Shown piece after piece: positions 59,775-64,000 of a DNA stretch of 64,000 bases. Source of the DNA: Paenibacillus albiflavus (GTDB lineage Bacteria > Bacillota > Bacilli > Paenibacillales > NBRC-103111); the NCBI RefSeq assembly GCF_004344915.1, contig NZ_SKFG01000002.1, positions 332,924 through 396,923 on the forward strand. Reading direction: 5' to 3'. The notes under the pieces were generated by a model that did no database searches, was not told the DNA's origin, and saw nothing but the letters and a program-made list of their open reading frames with translations. The number at the start of each line of letters is the position of its first letter. The first letter of the stretch is position 1. A program made the translations under genes and the position numbers.

Positions 59775-60812
59775 ATGAATCACTTTCAATCAATTGCAAA
59801 TATTATTGAACAGCATAATGAAACACTACCTTTTTCAGGAGCAATTTTAGTCCAAAGTGATGGAAAGACCTTTGAGCAAGTATATGGATATGCAAACCGT
59901 TCCGAACGAATCCATATTAGTTCTTATACCAAATTTGGAATAGCATCAGGCTGCAAAATTTTTACTTCAGTTGCGATATGTCAGCTTGTTCAAAATGGGT
60001 CATTGTCTTTTGATACATATTTAAAAGATTGTTTAGATATCTCTTTTCCTAATTTCGATTCTGGAATTACAATTCATCATTTATTAACCCATAGTTCGGG
60101 AGTACCGGATTATTTTGATGAGGAGTACATGGATGATTTTGAAGACCTATGGCGGACCCTACCTATGTATTCCATACAATCACCCAAAGATTTTCTTCCT
60201 TTGTTTCAGAATGGCCACATGAAATTTTCCCCTGGAGATAAATTTTCATACAACAATGCAGGATATATTCTACTAGGATTAGTTGTGGAGCAGGTAACTG
60301 GGGTCGATTTTACTGAATATGTTGAGAAAAATATATTTCAGCCATGTGGGATGTTAGATTCAGGTTATTTTCGAATGGATCAACTACCTGAGCGAACTGC
60401 TATCGGGTATATAGATAATGAGGATACAACTTGGAAGACGAATATTTATTCAGTTCCTATCAAAGGTGGACCTGATGGGGGAGCTTTTACGACCGTTCAT
60501 GATTTAGGCAGGTTTTGGGATGCATTGTTTAATCATCAATTGTTGTCTGAAAAGTATACTAATATTTTGTTGACTCCACATATTAAGGATAACGATCATA
60601 GGTACTATGGTTACGGTGTTTGGATTTTAATGCTTGATAACACCATTTTTAAATTCTATGTAATGGGCAGTGACCCAGGTGTGATTATGCAATCTTCCGT
60701 GTATCCCCAAAGCAATATACATGCACATATTATCGGCAATATTAATAAGGGTGCTGGAATGATAGCAAGTAAAATTGATGAAGTCATCTATAAACATCAG
60801 AAAGAAGGGTAG
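59775..60812 (+). CDS. Class C beta-lactamase-like serine hydrolase
   Basis: ATG 59775 (345 aa) follows AGGAAGGA. The S-x-x-K motif is in 'KFGIASGCKIFTSVAI', the Y-x-N motif in 'FSYNNAGYILLGLVVEQVTG', 'HHLLTHSSGVPDY' lies between, and 'KGGPDGGAFTTVHDLGRFWD' follows. No signal peptide is visible, so it is probably cytoplasmic and an esterase or peptidase more than a true beta-lactamase. A GNAT gene follows 2 nt after its stop. Confidence 0.85.
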   Translation: MNHFQSIANIIEQHNETLPFSGAILVQSDGKTFEQVYGYANRSERIHISSYTKFGIASGCKIFTSVAICQLVQNGSLSFDTYLKDCLDISFPNFDSGITIHHLLTHSSGVPDYFDEEYMDDFEDLWRTLPMYSIQSPKDFLPLFQNGHMKFSPGDKFSYNNAGYILLGLVVEQVTGVDFTEYVEKNIFQPCGMLDSGYFRMDQLPERTAIGYIDNEDTTWKTNIYSVPIKGGPDGGAFTTVHDLGRFWDALFNHQLLSEKYTNILLTPHIKDNDHRYYGYGVWILMLDNTIFKFYVMGSDPGVIMQSSVYPQSNIHAHIIGNINKGAGMIASKIDEVIYKHQKEG

Positions 60813-60814
60813 CA

Positions 60815-61252
60815 TTGATTACTATAAAGCGCATTACTTATGCCGATCTTCCAGATTTATGTCAGCTCTATAATGAACTTATTGGTAGAGACACCAACTA
60901 CTCGAAATTAGAAGGTGTATTTAAATCAATACAGTACAATGATAATTACATAATCCTCGGAGCATTCAATGGTGAAGATCTAGTAGGTTCTCTTATGGGA
61001 ATCATTTGCCATGATCTAGTAGGAGAATGTAAACCTTTTATGGTAATCGAGAATGTAATTGTCTCTCCACATGTCCGTAGACAAGGAGTTGGAGCAAAAC
61101 TAATGCAAGAGATTGAAATGATCGCTAGGGAAAGAGACTGCTATTACATGATTTTTGTATCTGGTGAGCAGAGAAAAGAAGCACATGTTTTTTATGAGAA
61201 ATTAGGATTCAAGGAGGAAAAGGTTGAAGGATATCGAAAGCACTTTTATTAA
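60815..61252 (+). CDS. GNAT-family acetyltransferase
   Basis: This 145-aa protein starts at TTG 60815, 6 nt after AAGAAGGG. It has 'VIENVIVSPHVRRQGVGAKLMQEIE' in parts (about 85-110) and 'EAHVFYEKLGFKEEKVEGYRK'. A GNAT of the type found beside serine hydrolases; substrate unknown. Co-transcribed with the upstream gene; terminator follows. Confidence 0.85.
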   Translation: MITIKRITYADLPDLCQLYNELIGRDTNYSKLEGVFKSIQYNDNYIILGAFNGEDLVGSLMGIICHDLVGECKPFMVIENVIVSPHVRRQGVGAKLMQEIEMIARERDCYYMIFVSGEQRKEAHVFYEKLGFKEEKVEGYRKHFY

Positions 61253-61278
61253 GGAATGGGACTTCCGCTAGTTTATCC

Positions 61279-61312
61279 AGCCAACACCCACAAGATGGTG
61301 ATGGCTTTTTTT
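61279..61312 (+). terminator. Rho-independent terminator
   Basis: AGCC and CACC (61279-61288) pair with GGTG and GGCT (61297-61306) around a small AA/AT internal loop, followed by six T. Confidence 0.8.
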
Positions 61313-61384
61313 GATTTATGCAATTATAATAGTTTAATGCAAAGGGTGGGCGAGGGGACATAAAAGAAGGAAGGTTCAGCATGA

Positions 61385-62680
61385 ATGAGTGAACAAGTCA
61401 ATCGGCTAAAGGAAAGCGGATTGCGGTTCAACGTTAAGAGAGAGTTACTAGCAGGTATTATTTCCTTTTTTACAATTGTATATATTATAGCCGTTAATTC
61501 ATCCATTTTAGAGGATGCAGGCATTCCTCTTGAGGCAGGCATTATTGCGACTGCTTTGGCTTCGTTTGTCGGCTGTTTGCTAATGGGTTTATGGGCGAAA
61601 ACGCCGATTATCGTTGTTCCAGGAATGGGAATTAACGCTTTATTTACGTATACAGTCGTTCAATCTATGGGACTTACCTGGCAAGAAGCATTAGGCGCCG
61701 TATTTGTATCGGGCGTATTGTTCGTAGTAATTGCTTTTACACCACTTGCACAGACGATTTCGCGTGCGATCCCAGATTCGCTAAAGGAAGCAACAACGAT
61801 CGGAATTGGTTTATTTCTAGCATTTATTGGGATGCAAAAAGGTGGAATTGTAGTTGCAAGCGAAAAAACGTTCGTAGCGCTTGGTGATTTTGCGTCAACG
61901 AGCACTCTATTAACCTTATTAACGTTGCTCATCGCATTGATTTTGTTTATTCGGAATGTGCCTGGCAACTTTTTGATCACAATAGCCGTTGGTACATTAC
62001 TCGCCATAGGATTCGGTCAAGTTAGTTTGAGCGAAACATCAGGAAGTCATGCTTCGCTGCAATCCTACCTCGAAGTATTCGGTGCTTTGTCGTTCGGTAA
62101 CATAACTTCGGTTGCGTTTTGGATTGCTTCATTTACGTTGACACTCGTTATTGTGTTCGAAAATATCGGTTTGATTCATGGTCATCTGAATATGGTAGGT
62201 AAGCCTGATAAATTTAACCGTTCTTTACAGGCTAATGCAATATCTGTCGTAACGACGAGTATTTTCGGTACTAGTCCTACAGTAGCCACAGTGGAGAGTG
62301 CTGCAGGCATTACTGCAGGTGGTAGAGGTGGACTTACAGCCATAACAACGGGTATTTTATTTTTGATCTCGATATTTTGCATTCCGATTATTAAGCTGAT
62401 TCCAGATAGCGCGGTTTCCCCAATACTAATTATTGTTGGTGGATTAATGATCGCTGGGATTCAACGAATCAATTTCTCTGATGCTTCAGAAGGAATTCCT
62501 GCCTTTCTAATCGTAGCTTCGATCCCTCTTACGTACAGTATTGTCGATGGAATGGGATTCGGATTTATCGCTTATGTTGTTATGAAATTGGCCCAAGGAA
62601 AAACCAAAGAAGTTTCATTTCCGCTATATTTAATTGCAGGTTTATTTCTTGTTAATTTTGTCTTTCATGTTATAAATTAA
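61385..62680 (+). CDS. AzgA/PbuG-type purine permease (NCS2 family)
   Basis: This 431-aa protein has about 12-13 helices. 'KRELLAGIISFFTIVYIIAVNSSILEDAGIP' begins the family pattern, followed by 'VVPGMGINALFTYTVV', 'ENIGLIHGHLNM' and 'SIFGTSPTVATVESAAGITAGGRGGLTA' in parts. It imports hypoxanthine, guanine or adenine by proton symport. ATG 61385 lies inside a tiny upstream frame (61381, M-N-stop). I found no purine-riboswitch motif in the leader. Confidence 0.9.
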   Translation: MSEQVNRLKESGLRFNVKRELLAGIISFFTIVYIIAVNSSILEDAGIPLEAGIIATALASFVGCLLMGLWAKTPIIVVPGMGINALFTYTVVQSMGLTWQEALGAVFVSGVLFVVIAFTPLAQTISRAIPDSLKEATTIGIGLFLAFIGMQKGGIVVASEKTFVALGDFASTSTLLTLLTLLIALILFIRNVPGNFLITIAVGTLLAIGFGQVSLSETSGSHASLQSYLEVFGALSFGNITSVAFWIASFTLTLVIVFENIGLIHGHLNMVGKPDKFNRSLQANAISVVTTSIFGTSPTVATVESAAGITAGGRGGLTAITTGILFLISIFCIPIIKLIPDSAVSPILIIVGGLMIAGIQRINFSDASEGIPAFLIVASIPLTYSIVDGMGFGFIAYVVMKLAQGKTKEVSFPLYLIAGLFLVNFVFHVIN

Positions 62681-62699
62681 TATACTAATTAGTTACAAG

Positions 62700-62726
62700 C
62701 CGATCAGCTAATTGATCGGTTTTTTT
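62700..62726 (+). terminator. Rho-independent terminator
   Basis: CCGATCA (62700-62706) pairs with TGATCGG (62713-62719), followed by seven T. Confidence 0.9.
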
Positions 62727-63052
62727 ATGTTCAAAGCTATTGATCGTAGATTTGCTCAATCTGCACTCAGACTGTAAATGTCTATATTGATCCGTAAGAA
62801 ATGCAAAATGGATACAAAAAACTGCCGTACGGGTACATCCTTAGGTAAGCAAATTAAATTAACTAGAGATTAATCTTATATGCAGTTGTGGTAAAATGTA
62901 ACATAATGCATATTGCGGAGGAAGTTCATAGATCAATTCAATAATTACGTATAATATTCGAAATTAGGATGTTATGCGAAGTTCGTAGAAAAGTAGTTAT
63001 AGGAAATTCTTGCAAAAAATTAAACAAAGATTACAAGAAAGGGCTGGATATC
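62727..63052. other. Intergenic region before the acyltransferase gene
   Basis: This 326-nt AT-rich stretch contains a GGAGGAAG near 62919-62926 without a following start codon. I found no gene, repeat or clear riboswitch here; the acyltransferase promoter must lie in it. Confidence 0.4.
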
Positions 63053-64000
63053 TTGAAGACACTTGAAAACCGGATATATTTTTTGGACAATTTGAAGGTT
63101 GCACTAATCATGCTTGTGGTTGCCCATCATGCAGGTCAACCGTACGGAGGCTCCGAAGGATGGTGGTATTTTAAAACTGTTGATTCACCGGGATTAGGTT
63201 CTTTCTTCGCTGTAAATGCCGCATTTTTTATGAGTCTTTTCTTTATGATTTCGGCTTATTTTATGCCAGCTACGTTTAATAAAAAAGGTGCTAGCAAGTT
63301 TCTTAAAGAACGTTTTCAACGACTTGGCATACCACTTCTTATCGGCTTCTTCATCATCATTCCACTACTAATGTATACCTATTACATTAATTTTAGAGGA
63401 TATCCATCCATTTCTTACTGGGAATATTATATTTCGATCTATTTTGGAATAGGTGATCAACCTGTAGGTTGGACAGGCCCTTCATGGCCTGATATGAATT
63501 TCGGTTATTTGTGGTTTATTGAGCATCTTTTGGTATATGCTCTACTCTATGCTATTTTCCGAATGATAATCAAAAAAACTTTAACAACAGAAACCAAGAA
63601 TAAGTTTCCTGGACATGTTGCTATATTACTCTTTACGCTCTTTGTTGCCGTTGTTACTTTTGTAATTCGAATTTGGTATCCTATCGACCACTGGGTAGGC
63701 TTTCTTGGAATAATACAAACTGAATTTGCGCATGTGCCGCAGTATGCCAGTTTTTTTATCCTTGGGCTTTTAGCTGCGAGAAGAGGATGGATGGGGAATA
63801 TACCCAAATCCCTTGGGCTTAGTTGGCTTGCTATTGGTGTTATCCTTGTTTTAATAATGTATTCTGGCAAACTGAGTTTTTTTCAAAAAGGCGGATTTAC
63901 TTGGGGAAGCCTAGCCTATTCCGTCTTTGAAACATTTCTGTGTGCAGCGTTATGTATCGGAATAATTTATTTATTTTATGTGAAATTCAACAAAGCAAGT
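63053..64000 (+). CDS. Membrane acyltransferase (Acyl_transf_3 family), 3' end outside window
   Basis: The frame opens at TTG 63053 behind GAAAGGG and stays open for 316 codons to the edge. It has 'RIYFLDNLKVALIMLVVAHH' with the active-site-type His pair, 'NAAFFMSLFFMISAYF', 'KERFQRLGIPLLIGF' and 'YLWFIEHLLVYAL', typical of OatA/YrrL-like acyltransferase-3 membrane proteins with 10-12 helices. Such enzymes acylate sugars or surface polymers. About the last quarter is missing. Confidence 0.85.
   Translation, partial: MKTLENRIYFLDNLKVALIMLVVAHHAGQPYGGSEGWWYFKTVDSPGLGSFFAVNAAFFMSLFFMISAYFMPATFNKKGASKFLKERFQRLGIPLLIGFFIIIPLLMYTYYINFRGYPSISYWEYYISIYFGIGDQPVGWTGPSWPDMNFGYLWFIEHLLVYALLYAIFRMIIKKTLTTETKNKFPGHVAILLFTLFVAVVTFVIRIWYPIDHWVGFLGIIQTEFAHVPQYASFFILGLLAARRGWMGNIPKSLGLSWLAIGVILVLIMYSGKLSFFQKGGFTWGSLAYSVFETFLCAALCIGIIYLFYVKFNKAS

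Noticed and set aside
61253..61384. Purine riboswitch before the AzgA/PbuG-type permease
   Set aside because: The leader has a terminator for the upstream gene and a ribosome site but no recognisable P1-P3 purine aptamer core.
1..64000. tRNA, rRNA or tmRNA genes
   Set aside because: No cloverleaf with TTCRANNY-type arm or rRNA-like block was recognised on either strand by eye.

Overview
The window looks like the chromosome of a low-GC, endospore-forming Bacillota, most likely Paenibacillus or a close relative. This is inferred from strong AGGAGG-type ribosome sites, YdbS/YdbT, OpuC and Bce-type modules, a CotS/CotSA/YtcA/YtcB-like spore-coat cluster and many GNAT genes. No rRNA, tRNA or CRISPR array was seen. 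It is a mosaic of small operons; some are ordinary core genes and some are clearly rearranged.

Layout. 1-2.9 kb: tail of an unknown gene, the YdbS/YdbT PH-domain membrane pair and a GntR regulator with a TrkA-C ligand domain. 3.0-7.8 kb: an OpuC-type quaternary-amine ABC importer followed by a lysine 2,3-aminomutase-family radical SAM enzyme. 7.8-8.3 kb: a palindromic intergenic repeat. 8.4-17.6 kb: two paralogous lipoproteins, GreA, a WYL regulator divergent from a DHFR-like protein, a secreted protein, an ECF sigma/anti-sigma pair and an ABC-F ATPase. 17.6-19.3 kb: two copies of a structured ~95-nt repeat bracket a MOSC gene and an HhH-glycosylase-like gene. 19.3-23.9 kb (minus strand): a complete Bce-type peptide-sensing module with a BceR-like operator.

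24-31 kb: an autoregulated-looking HTH gene with an Ntn-hydrolase-like gene, a DUF2277 gene, an unusual winged-helix/GyrB-type ATPase fusion, a TagO/WecA-like transferase, a quinone oxidoreductase and a MarR-UPF0291-LLM group. 31.2-32.1 kb: a FusB-family EF-G-binding protein preceded by a promoter, a 29-codon leader ORF and a hairpin covering the ribosome site. I consider this the best candidate regulatory system in the window. 32.2-37.2 kb: an NrtR-type Nudix regulator heads an NAD salvage operon (pncA, pncB, nadE) ending in a metallophosphoesterase.

37.2-41 kb is a segmental duplication: a HAD gene tail plus a small membrane-anchored protein gene is repeated 2.2 kb away, and the second copy provides the C-terminus of a PepSY protein. 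41-46.8 kb carries an MFS permease, a Nudix hydrolase, a PhzF-like protein, GNATs and small membrane or secreted proteins. 46.8-53 kb (minus strand) is a spore-coat polysaccharide cluster, with a very acidic protein on the opposite strand facing a CotS-like protein that has a very basic tail. The cluster is bracketed by 63-bp direct repeats derived from the histidine-phosphatase gene, and an IS605-type element (decayed tnpA, intact tnpB, probable guide-RNA end) lies beside the second repeat. 54.8-61.3 kb is AT-rich accessory DNA: gene remnants, a stand-alone MurF, four GNATs (one AAC(6')-like), a DJ-1/PfpI protein and a serine hydrolase. The window ends with an NCS2/AzgA purine permease and a membrane acyltransferase cut by the edge.

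All function calls rest on reading the sequence and remembered family features; no database search was run.
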